DNA of 64,000 bases. Origin: Wagnerdoeblera intermedia. GTDB lineage: Bacteria; Pseudomonadota; Alphaproteobacteria; Rhodobacterales; Rhodobacteraceae. Shown in pieces: positions 52,119 to 59,924 of the stretch (its first letter is position 1; the number at the start of each line of letters is the position of its first letter). Location of the stretch: the NCBI RefSeq assembly GCF_042647465.1, contig NZ_JBHRVN010000004.1. One strand, 5' to 3'. The notes beneath the pieces were generated by a model. That model worked only from the letters and a program-made list of their open reading frames with translations. It did not search any database and was not told the origin of the DNA. The position numbers and the translations under genes are program-made.

Positions 52119-52155
52119 AAACGCCGCTGCCCTCAGGGTCAGCGGCGTTTCTTTT
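52119..52155. terminator. Terminator after xth
   Basis: AAACGCCGCTG (52119-52129) pairs with CAGCGGCGTTT (52140-52150) around a ten-base loop and runs into TTTCTTTT. Also adjacent to the convergent metA stop at 52154. Confidence 0.88.
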
Positions 52156-53077
52156 ATTTACCGATATCAGCCATGTCGTAAGGCGTGGTCTGATAAATCT
52201 GGTTGATCCAGTTGCCATAAAGCAGATGCGCATGGCTGCGCCAGCGGTTCAGCGGCGGGCGTGAGGGATCGTTTTCCGGATAATAGTTCAGCGGCACATT
52301 GATCGGCGTGCCCGAGGCCACATCGCGGTCGTATTCTTTCTTCAGCGTCTCGCTGTCGTATTCGAAGTGGTTGAAGATCCACAGCGCCCGATGCGCCGCA
52401 TCCTCGACCAGACAGGGCCCGGTCTCGGGCGAGGCGATCAGCACCTTCAGCCCCTCCGCCTTCGCCATGTCTTCTTCGCGCATCTCGGTCCAGCGGCTGA
52501 CCGGGATCAGCACATCATCCGAGAACCCCGTCAGGAAGGGTGACGAGGGCTGCAACACACGCTGGCGGAAGCAGCCGAAGGCCTTATGGTCCAGGATATG
52601 CTTGGGGATCTTATGGAAATGCCAGGCCATGGCCATGGCCCCCCAGCAGACACCAAAAGTCGAATGGACATGACTTCGCGTCCAGTCAAAGATGCGCTGC
52701 AACTCGTCCCAATACGTCACCTCCTCGAAATCGAGGGTCTCAACCGGGGCCCCGGTGATGATGAGACCGTCGAATTTCTCACCCGTGGCCTCCACTTCCG
52801 CGAAGGTGCGATAGAAGGCTTCCATATGCTCCGGCGCGGTGTGGCGCGACTGATGCTCGCTCATGCGGATCAGATGAAAATCGATCTGCAGCGGCGTCGC
52901 CCCGATCAGGCGGGCAAACTGCGTCTCGGTGGTGATTTTCATCGGCATCAGGTTCAAAAGCCCGATGCGCAAAGGCCGGATATCCTGCCGCGCTGCACGG
53001 GCCGCGCCCATGACCATGACGCCTTCGGACTGAAGGATGTCATAGGCGGGCAGGCTTTCGGGCAGTTTAATCGGCAT
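52154..53077 (-). CDS. metA: Homoserine O-acyltransferase MetA (MetAS type)
   Basis: 307 aa, first committed step of methionine synthesis. The catalytic Cys is in STFGVCWGAMAMAW; the family N terminus MPIKLPESLPAYDIL and LNLMPMKITTETQFARLI are present; the His/Glu of the triad lie in IFNHFEYDS. Whether acetyl- or succinyl-CoA is used cannot be told from length alone; many MetA of this group are acetyltransferases. The 86-base leader has hairpins but no recognisable SAM-II or SAM/SAH riboswitch. Confidence 0.94.
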   Translation of the reverse strand: MPIKLPESLPAYDILQSEGVMVMGAARAARQDIRPLRIGLLNLMPMKITTETQFARLIGATPLQIDFHLIRMSEHQSRHTAPEHMEAFYRTFAEVEATGEKFDGLIITGAPVETLDFEEVTYWDELQRIFDWTRSHVHSTFGVCWGAMAMAWHFHKIPKHILDHKAFGCFRQRVLQPSSPFLTGFSDDVLIPVSRWTEMREEDMAKAEGLKVLIASPETGPCLVEDAAHRALWIFNHFEYDSETLKKEYDRDVASGTPINVPLNYYPENDPSRPPLNRWRSHAHLLYGNWINQIYQTTPYDMADIGK

Positions 53078-53163
53078 TGTCTCGGTTCCATTTACTCAGG
53101 CCACAGGGGGCAAACCGCCCCGCGGACATTGGGATATGCGCCCCGTCAGCCCGGGGCACAAGG

Positions 53164-54039
53164 TCAGTTACGCGCAATCGCCTGCGCGATCAGAGCGTCG
53201 AAATCCTGCACATCGCGCAAAGCCGCCACCTCATCGGCGCTCACTTTGATGCCCCAGTTCGCAGCCATTGCCGCATAGCGCGGCTGGCGATGCGCAAGCG
53301 CGCGGGCATAGGTCCAGCGCACGAAGGCATCGGGATCAACGGTGCTTTCCGTGCAGCCGGTCTCAGCCAGATAGCTCTCCCAGGCCTCGGTCAGAAAGCC
53401 CGGCTGGTAATACATTGGCTTCGGCGCGCGATCAAAGCGGCGAACCAACTCACCCGTATGGGCCTCTGATCCCTCAATCCAGACCATCAGCAGGTTGGAC
53501 GACAGAGCCTTCATCACCCGGTCATTGCCGTCCTCGGGATCCACCACCTCACAGATCGAGCCGCCGGTGTCGCAGATGAAATTCGGATAGCCGTAGATAT
53601 CCTCGGCACGCCCAATGAAATGCGGCGTATCGAGCAGCGCGGAAATCTCTGCCGTGCGGTGCTGATCCTGGCGCTTGCGGTATTCGGCGAAGGCGAGCCC
53701 GCCTTTCGCCGGATCACCGGGTTTCCCCAGATAGGTCGAGAGCGGCGCCAGATTATCAAAGGTGATGTTGGAGGCGATATAGACCGAATCCGTCATCAGC
53801 AGCTCGCGCAGAAACGGCACTTTCATGGCTTCGCGTTTGAAGTTATCGGCGATCAGCTCGCCCATATAGCGGGTGCCGATGCGGTAATCGACCGAGTAGT
53901 GAAACCAGCTGCCCGCGCCGCGCAGCGTGCTTGCGACATGGGTTTTCCCAAGGCCCGACATGCCGAAAAGCAGCACCCTTTTGCGGGCGCTCGCGGCCCA
54001 GTCTGCCGCAGTCGGATAGATCAGAGAGGCGTGACGCAT
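53164..54039 (-). CDS. P-loop ATPase, conserved in Rhodobacterales, function unknown
   Basis: 291 aa starting MRHASLIYPTAADWAASA. Walker A is RVLLFGMSGLGKTHVASTLR near residue 20-40. Further conserved-looking blocks: YRIGTRYMGELIADNF, FICDTGGSICEVVDPED and LLMVWIEGSEAHTGELVRRF. No membrane segment. It resembles a nucleoside/adenylate kinase-like P-loop protein rather than an AAA+ protein. It sits 86 bases upstream of metA on the same strand and may be co-transcribed. The start at 54039 fits the Walker A spacing; an earlier ATG at 54123 overlaps the transporter gene. Confidence 0.78.
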   Translation of the reverse strand: MRHASLIYPTAADWAASARKRVLLFGMSGLGKTHVASTLRGAGSWFHYSVDYRIGTRYMGELIADNFKREAMKVPFLRELLMTDSVYIASNITFDNLAPLSTYLGKPGDPAKGGLAFAEYRKRQDQHRTAEISALLDTPHFIGRAEDIYGYPNFICDTGGSICEVVDPEDGNDRVMKALSSNLLMVWIEGSEAHTGELVRRFDRAPKPMYYQPGFLTEAWESYLAETGCTESTVDPDAFVRWTYARALAHRQPRYAAMAANWGIKVSADEVAALRDVQDFDALIAQAIARN

Positions 54040-54067
54040 GAGGATATTCCGGCAGGCAGAGAAGGGG

Positions 54068-54982
54068 TTACCCGGCGCTCCGGGGCCGCTTTGCCCCGTA
54101 GCGAATGTTGATCCAGTTGCCAAGCAGGATCAGCGCGGCACCAAGAAAGACCGCAAGCTCGATCTGCTCGGCGTAAATCAGAAAGCCCGCGATCACCCCC
54201 AGCGGCAACCGGACATAATCAAGCGGATAGACAAAGCTGGCCGGAGCCACCATCAGCGCCTTGGCGATACAGAAATGCGCGCCCAGACCGCCTAAGCCCA
54301 TGACGACCATCCAAAGCCAGCCGATGCCCTGCGGCAGCGCGATCTGCAGATCATGCCCCGCCACGATCAGCCCCAGCGGCACCTGCATCGCCACCTGCCA
54401 GAAGACCAGCGACTGGGCCGTATCCGTGCGCGTCATGGCCCGGGTCATCAGCGCATAAATGGCAAAGAAGATCGCGCAGACCGAGCCTGCGACCACCCCA
54501 TAGCTCAGATCCGAAAAATCCGGTCGCGCCACCACCAGAACGCCCGTAAACCCCACCAGAGCCGCCAGGATCTGCGCCGCATTCAGCCGCTCGCCCAGGA
54601 AGGCGAAAGACAGCAGCAAAACCCAGATCGGCGTGGTGAACTCCAGCGCATAAAGCTGCGCAATGGGGATCAGCACCAGCGCCTGATACCAGAGCAGCTG
54701 GCCAATATAATGGATCGAATTGCGCAACACATGCCGCCCGATCGCGCGGGTGCGCAGCGTGGCCAGCCGGCGTGACAGCAGCACCGCGCCCCCCAGCACC
54801 ACAACACCCACAAGCGCGCGGTAGAGCAGCAGCTCGCTCACATCGAGCTGCCCGCTGAGTTCACGCGCCGAGATGGTTACGGCAAGAAAGGAAAGGACGG
54901 TTCCCGCCATCCAGGCCACGGCAACAAGCGGGCGGCTTTGCGGATATTCAGGGGTCTGCGGGGGAGAGGCGCTCGGCGGCAT
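54068..54982 (-). CDS. DMT superfamily transporter (EamA family)
   Basis: 304 aa with ten membrane helices in two EamA halves: helix signature SELLLYRALVGVVVLGGAVL in the first and FWQVAMQVPLGLIVAGH in the second. ALEFTTPIWVLLLSFAFLGE is the typical end of half 1. Exports or imports a small metabolite; substrate unknown. The ATG at 54982 (MPPSASPPQ) is preferred to 55057, which adds a poor N terminus. Confidence 0.9.
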   Translation of the reverse strand: MPPSASPPQTPEYPQSRPLVAVAWMAGTVLSFLAVTISARELSGQLDVSELLLYRALVGVVVLGGAVLLSRRLATLRTRAIGRHVLRNSIHYIGQLLWYQALVLIPIAQLYALEFTTPIWVLLLSFAFLGERLNAAQILAALVGFTGVLVVARPDFSDLSYGVVAGSVCAIFFAIYALMTRAMTRTDTAQSLVFWQVAMQVPLGLIVAGHDLQIALPQGIGWLWMVVMGLGGLGAHFCIAKALMVAPASFVYPLDYVRLPLGVIAGFLIYAEQIELAVFLGAALILLGNWINIRYGAKRPRSAG

Positions 54983-55241
54983 CGCGGGTCCGGTCAGGAA
55001 GAGATGCGCGCACCATGACGATGCGCCCCCGCCTTGTCCAGCGCCGCCCCACAGCACCCGCCGCCGCCCGAAGGGCCAGGGCTTCGGGGCGGATCAGAGA
55101 CCCCGCGGCCGCGCTGCTCTTACGGCGCCCAGGACAGCCAGAAACTTCCCTTCACGGATCGGGGCGGAAACCTCGGGCGCCGTCTTTCCGGAATTGCCGA
55201 AAACCAGGCCGCGCTCAGAGAGAGCGCGGCTCTGCCGCTTC
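54983..55241. other. Intergenic region, nothing recognised
   Basis: 259 bases between the DMT transporter start and the EcsC-like stop. No open frame with a ribosome site, RNA gene, or convincing promoter was found on either strand. Confidence 0.5.
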
Positions 55242-56003
55242 TCAGCGACGCAGCTTCAGCGGCTGGCGCAGATGGCTGTTGAAGGCGGCGGTCACCGCCT
55301 CGGGGCCATGGGCCTGCGCCAGGCGCAGCAGCGAAAAGCGGATCTGCGCCATCTCGCGGTAATAGCGCAGAAAGGCGATGTTCAGCCCCGCCCCGGCCAC
55401 CGCACCCAGGATCGGCACCGACTGCGCGGCCAGTTTCGGCCCCAGAGCGGCCGCGATGCGCGGCGCAAGCGTGGCAATGACACGCTGCACTGCAGGCCCG
55501 GTCAGGGTCAGCCGCGCCCCGATGAAGGCGGAATTGACCCCGTCATCGGCCTCGCCCGGCCCGCCTGAGGCGAAAATATGCAAAGCCTCGCGGCGCACCT
55601 CATCCGAGGCGGGATCAAACCCATGGTCTTCGGCCACAGACTGAATGGCGCGCAGGATCAGCGTCACGGTGACCGACACCTCTGCCACGGCAGAGGCAAG
55701 CCCCGCCGCACCGCCCGCAGCCCCCGTCAGGGCCGAAAGCGCGATCTGACCGCCGCCCGCTTTGGGCGTCACCCCGGAGGATTTCGCCGCCAGTCCATAG
55801 GCGGACTGCAAAGCCCCCTCGGTCAGCTTCAAAACCCCGGCGCGCGCGGGGCCGGGCAGCTTTTCCAGCCAGCCCTCGGCCTTGCCGCCCAGCTTGTTCA
55901 ACGCAGCCATCAGCCCGCCTGAGGCCCGGTCGTGACGCCTGGCCAGCGCCCGGATCTCAGCTTCGGGAAAGGTCATCGCAGAAAGGGTCAGAGTGTTTTC
56001 CAT
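55242..56003 (-). CDS. EcsC family protein
   Basis: 253 aa beginning MENTLTLSAMTFPEAEIRAL. Amphipathic helices rich in Ala/Gly and the stretch SALTGAAGGAAGLASAVAEV followed by VTVTLILRAIQSVAEDHGFD are typical of EcsC, with GFDPASDEVRREALHIFASG as the most conserved block. The family is membrane-associated and of unknown function; EcsC of Bacillus lies with an ABC exporter, but none is here. Start fixed at ATG 56003. Confidence 0.85.
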   Translation of the reverse strand: MENTLTLSAMTFPEAEIRALARRHDRASGGLMAALNKLGGKAEGWLEKLPGPARAGVLKLTEGALQSAYGLAAKSSGVTPKAGGGQIALSALTGAAGGAAGLASAVAEVSVTVTLILRAIQSVAEDHGFDPASDEVRREALHIFASGGPGEADDGVNSAFIGARLTLTGPAVQRVIATLAPRIAAALGPKLAAQSVPILGAVAGAGLNIAFLRYYREMAQIRFSLLRLAQAHGPEAVTAAFNSHLRQPLKLRR

Positions 56004-56084
56004 GCCCTTCAGATGGGAAGCCCCGGGGCCGCTGTCAATCACCGCCGCGAGGGCCGCAGGCGGGCACCGCAGCCAGGGGCGCGC

Positions 56085-56603
56085 TCAGGTCGCAGGTTGC
56101 GGCGGATAATCGAGCCCCTTGGGGAACTTCGTCACTTCACCGCTCACGCCCTCCCAGGCGCCGGGCTGAAGCGGAATGCCCAGGACCCGCTCGGGGTTGG
56201 TCGGCGGCGGCATGATCACGCCCTCGCGCTTTTCAAACCCAAAGCGGCGGTAATAGGGGTAATCCCCGACGAGGAGCACCCGCTCCCAGCCCAGACGCCG
56301 TGCCTCTGCCAGGCTCTCGCGCATCAAAAGCGCGCCCAGACCCTCTCCCTGACGGGTGGGGTGCACGGCAACAGGGCCAAGAAGCAGCGTCGGCACACCG
56401 CCGACCAGCACCGGCCAGTAGCGGATCACCGCGGCCAGAGCATCGTCGTGATCGCGCAGCACGAGGCACAGTCCCGCAACTTTCGGCACGTCATCACGCA
56501 GCCGGTAAGACGACAGCGCCTCACGACCCGGCGCGAAACACAGGTCATAAAGTGCCTCCACCTCATGAAAATCTGCCGGAGTTTCCTCTCTCAGCTGATA
56601 CAT
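56085..56603 (-). CDS. GNAT family N-acetyltransferase (YhbS-like)
   Basis: 172 aa. The acetyl-CoA loop is AVHPTRQGEGLGALLMRESL, with VLLVGDYPYYRRFGFEKREG closing the fold, as in YhbS-type enzymes. MYQLREETPADFHEVEALYD is the usual N terminus, so ATG 56603 is the start. Substrate unknown. Confidence 0.9.
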   Translation of the reverse strand: MYQLREETPADFHEVEALYDLCFAPGREALSSYRLRDDVPKVAGLCLVLRDHDDALAAVIRYWPVLVGGVPTLLLGPVAVHPTRQGEGLGALLMRESLAEARRLGWERVLLVGDYPYYRRFGFEKREGVIMPPPTNPERVLGIPLQPGAWEGVSGEVTKFPKGLDYPPQPAT

Positions 56604-56814
56604 GGCCGCGCTGCCCCGATCCTGACGTCCCAATCCATCCGCCCGCTATCACGCGACGCGGGGCAGGAAAACAGCCCCGCCGCGCTTTTTTCGAGCCCTG
56701 AGCCGCTTTGCGCAACTTTCGCAAAATTCCCGACATTCGGGCAACATATCTTGCAACTCCCCCCCGGATCGCATAGCAAACGCCCGATTTTTGCTGGCAG
56801 CGCGGAGGGTGCCC

Positions 56815-58074
56815 ATGCCGGTCCTGGTGATGAAATTCGGTGGCACTTCGGTGGCCGATCTTGACCGCATCGCGAATGCGGCGGCCAAGGTACAAAAGGA
56901 AGTAGACCGCGGCTATGACGTGATCGTCATCGTCTCGGCCATGTCCGGGAAGACCAATGAACTGGTCAAATGGGTGAATGACACATCGCCCTTCTATGAC
57001 GCGCGCGAATATGACGCCGTCGTGGCTTCGGGCGAGAATGTCACCGCCGGTCTGATGGCGCTGCGCCTGCAGGAAATGGGCATCCCCGCCCGCTCCTGGC
57101 AGGGCTGGCAGGTTCCGATCCGGACCACCTCGCAGCATGGCGCGGCGCGCTTCCTTGAGATCCCGCGCGAAAACATCGACCGCAAATTTGCCGAAGGCAT
57201 GAAAGTGGCGGTGGTCGCAGGCTTCCAGGGCGTGACGGCAGAAGACCGCATCACCACGCTGGGCCGCGGCGGCTCGGACACCACGGCGGTGGCTTTTGCG
57301 GCCGCTTTCGGTGCAGAGCGCTGCGACATTTATACCGATGTGGACGGCGTTTACACGACCGACCCGCGCATCGCCAAAAAGGCACGCAAACTCGATAAAA
57401 TCTCTTACGAAGAGATGCTCGAGCTGGCTTCGCTGGGTGCGAAAGTGCTGCAAACCCGCTCGGTTGAGCTTGCGATGCGCTACAAAGTGCGTCTGCGCGT
57501 TGTCTCCTCCTTCGAGGATATCGACGAAAACTCCGGAACTCTTGTCTGCGACGAGGACGAAATCATGGAATCCAAAGCCGTTGCCGGTGTCGCCTATTCG
57601 CGTGAAGAGGCAAAGATCACCCTGTTTACGATCGAGGATCGTCCCGGCATCGCAGCCGCGATCTTCGGCCCGCTGGCGGATGCCGGTGTGAACGTCGATA
57701 TGATCGTGCAGAACATCTCGGAAAAAGACTACGACGAAGCCCACCCGGGCGCCGTCACCGATATGACCTTCTCCTGCCCGATCGACCAGGTCGCCCGCGC
57801 GAAAAAAGCGCTGGAAGAGGCGATGGAAAAAGGCCTTATCAAATATGACGAACTGATCATTGATGATGACGTCGCAAAAGTCTCGGTCGTGGGCATCGGC
57901 ATGCGTTCGCACACCGGTGTGGCTGCAAAGATGTTCCAGGCGCTGCGCGATGAGAACGTCAACATCAAGGTCATCAGCACCTCGGAGATCAAGATCTCGG
58001 TGCTGATCGATCGACGCTACATGGAGCTTGCCGTGCAGGCGCTCCACGACGCCTTTGAGCTTGAAAAGGCCTGA
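56815..58074 (+). CDS. lysC: Aspartate kinase
   Basis: 419-aa enzyme phosphorylating aspartate, entry to lysine, threonine, methionine and diaminopimelate. VMKFGGTSVADLDRI is the kinase N-terminal motif; GRGGSDTTAVAFAAA and DIYTDVDGVYTTDPRI complete the active site. Two ACT domains follow (residues about 265-419; ITLFTIEDRPGIAAAIFG and VSVVGIGMRSHTGVAAKM), the feedback sites. ATG 56815 has GAGG upstream; the frame extending to 56791 lacks one. A terminator lies downstream. Confidence 0.96.
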   Translation: MPVLVMKFGGTSVADLDRIANAAAKVQKEVDRGYDVIVIVSAMSGKTNELVKWVNDTSPFYDAREYDAVVASGENVTAGLMALRLQEMGIPARSWQGWQVPIRTTSQHGAARFLEIPRENIDRKFAEGMKVAVVAGFQGVTAEDRITTLGRGGSDTTAVAFAAAFGAERCDIYTDVDGVYTTDPRIAKKARKLDKISYEEMLELASLGAKVLQTRSVELAMRYKVRLRVVSSFEDIDENSGTLVCDEDEIMESKAVAGVAYSREEAKITLFTIEDRPGIAAAIFGPLADAGVNVDMIVQNISEKDYDEAHPGAVTDMTFSCPIDQVARAKKALEEAMEKGLIKYDELIIDDDVAKVSVVGIGMRSHTGVAAKMFQALRDENVNIKVISTSEIKISVLIDRRYMELAVQALHDAFELEKA

Positions 58075-58120
58075 GCCACAGGCTCTGCGGCGGGACCAGA
58101 TCGCCCCGCCCCCTGAAAAG

Positions 58121-58156
58121 AAGGCGTCGGACCCCAAAGGGCCCGGCGCCTTTTGC
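58121..58156 (+). terminator. Terminator of lysC
   Basis: GGCGTCGG (58123-58130) pairs with CCGGCGCC (58143-58150), one G-T wobble, followed by TTTT. It lies 48 bases after the lysC stop. Confidence 0.7.
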
Positions 58157-58185
58157 GGTCCAACCCCTTTGCCTTTGAGCATTCC

Positions 58186-59796
58186 ATGACCCCAGTCGTC
58201 TCTGACCGTCGCACTTTCCTTGGCAGCCTTCTGGCAGGGGGCGGGTTCTTCCTGCTTCCCGGTCTGGCAGCCGCCACCGCCAAAGGCCCTGCCCTCGGGC
58301 AGCCGGAGGCTTTCTCTTTTGATCTGCTCAAAGAGATGGCCCGCAGCCTTGCGCAGACGGCCTATGTGCCCCCCGCCCTGCCCGATGCCCCCGTGCTGGA
58401 GCGGATCTCCTATGATTACCACAATCAGATCCGCTACCGCGACGATCAGACCCTCTGGGCGGATCAGGGCAAAACCTCGCCGGTGCAGCCCTTCTTTCCG
58501 GGCACCTATTTCCGCCAGCCCGTCCGGCTTTATGCGGTAGAAGACGGTCAGGCGCGGGAACTGGGCTTCGATCTGAACCTCTTTGAGATCCCCGAGGGCA
58601 ACCCCGCGCGGGAGTTGAAGCACACCGAGGGGTTCGCGGGCTTCCGGGTCAAAGACGCAGAGACCGGCCTCGACTGGATGGCCTTTCTGGGGGCCTCTTA
58701 CTGGCGCACCTCAGGCTATTCGGGCCAGTTTGGCCTGTCGGTGCGCGGACTTGCCCTCGACAGCGGGATGGAGACGCCGGAGGAATTTCCGATGTTCACC
58801 CGCTTCTGGCTGGAACCTTCCGAGAGCGGCGACATCACGGCCTATGCGCTGCTGGAAAGCCCCCGCGCGACCGGGGCCTACCGCATCACCTCGGCCCGCA
58901 ATGTCGACGGCCGCCCCGGCATCGTCCAGGAGGTCAGCGCCGCGCTTTTCCTGCGGGGCGATATCGGGCGTCTGGGCATTGCGCCGCTGACCTCGATGTA
59001 TTGGTTTGGCAAAAACAACGCCTTTATCGCGCCGGACTGGCGCCCCGAGGTGCATGACAGCGACGGCCTGGAGATTCACGCCGCCAATGGCGAGCGGATC
59101 TGGCGCCCGCTGAACAACCCGCCGCGCACCATGGCCAATACCTTCCTGTCGCCCGGCGTCAAAGGCTTTGGCCTGATGCAGCGCGAGCGGAGCTTTGAGC
59201 AGTATCAGGATGACGGCGTGTTTTATGAAAAACGCGCCTCTGTCTTTGTGGAGCCCGCAGGGGACTGGGGGGACGGCGCGGTGACGCTGATCGAGCTGCG
59301 CACCGATGATGAGATCCACGACAATATCGGTGCCTTCTGGACGCCTTCGGCGCCCGCGAAGGCCGGTCAGGAATATGATCTTCACTACCGCTTAAGCTGG
59401 CTGGAGGACGCCCCCGCCGCGCCGCAGGGCGCGCGCTTCGTCGCCACGCGCCTTGGCGCAGGTGGCATCCCGGGCCATCCGCGCCCGCCGAAATGCGTGA
59501 AGGTCACCTGTGATCTGGAAAACCTCGGGCTTGAGATGTTTGACCGCACCTCCGGCGTGACGGTGGATGTCTCGGCCTCGCGGGGGGTGACCTCAAACAC
59601 CGTGGCCTATCCGGTGGTCGGCACCAACCGCTGGCGGGCCATGGTCGATGTCGATTACGCCGCCCTGGATGAAGGGGAGGATGAGCCGATTGATCTGCGC
59701 ATCTGCCTGCGCCGCAATGAGGCCGCGCTGAGCGAAACGCTGCTCTTGCAGCTTTTCCCCTCTCAGTTGAACCGGCTGCTCTCCGCCCGGGCCTGA
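58186..59796 (+). CDS. Glucan biosynthesis protein, OpgG/OpgD (MdoG/MdoD) family, Tat-exported
   Basis: 536 aa. A twin-arginine signal (SDRRTFLGSLLAGGGFFLLP, residues 6-25) sends it to the periplasm folded, as for OpgD. The MdoG domain starts FDLLKEMARSLAQTAYVPP and contains YHNQIRYRDDQTLWAD, GFRVKDAETGLDWMAFLGAS and ASYWRTSGYSGQFGLSVRG. It shapes osmoregulated periplasmic glucans. The membrane glucosyltransferase opgH is not in the window. ATG 58186 is chosen over 58153 so that the Tat motif is N-terminal. Confidence 0.9.
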   Translation: MTPVVSDRRTFLGSLLAGGGFFLLPGLAAATAKGPALGQPEAFSFDLLKEMARSLAQTAYVPPALPDAPVLERISYDYHNQIRYRDDQTLWADQGKTSPVQPFFPGTYFRQPVRLYAVEDGQARELGFDLNLFEIPEGNPARELKHTEGFAGFRVKDAETGLDWMAFLGASYWRTSGYSGQFGLSVRGLALDSGMETPEEFPMFTRFWLEPSESGDITAYALLESPRATGAYRITSARNVDGRPGIVQEVSAALFLRGDIGRLGIAPLTSMYWFGKNNAFIAPDWRPEVHDSDGLEIHAANGERIWRPLNNPPRTMANTFLSPGVKGFGLMQRERSFEQYQDDGVFYEKRASVFVEPAGDWGDGAVTLIELRTDDEIHDNIGAFWTPSAPAKAGQEYDLHYRLSWLEDAPAAPQGARFVATRLGAGGIPGHPRPPKCVKVTCDLENLGLEMFDRTSGVTVDVSASRGVTSNTVAYPVVGTNRWRAMVDVDYAALDEGEDEPIDLRICLRRNEAALSETLLLQLFPSQLNRLLSARA

Positions 59797-59828
59797 GCCA
59801 AAGCCGCCGCGACCGGCGGATTATCCCG

Positions 59829-59868
59829 CAGTGACGCCGAAATCCCCGGCGTCACTGCACTTTCTGTT
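59829..59868 (+). terminator. Terminator after the glucan biosynthesis gene
   Basis: An 11-bp perfect stem (59829-59839 with 59847-59857), then CACTTTCTGTTT. It lies 33 bases past the stop. Confidence 0.65.
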
Positions 59869-59924
59869 TCCGCACGCCCCCCTTTCCCTTCTATAGAGAG
59901 AGGGAAGCGAGGTCAGGAGCCGCC

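Noticed and set aside
53078..53163. SAM-II or SAM/SAH riboswitch upstream of metA
   Set aside because: The leader is only 86 bases, with simple GC hairpins and none of the conserved bases I know for these riboswitches.
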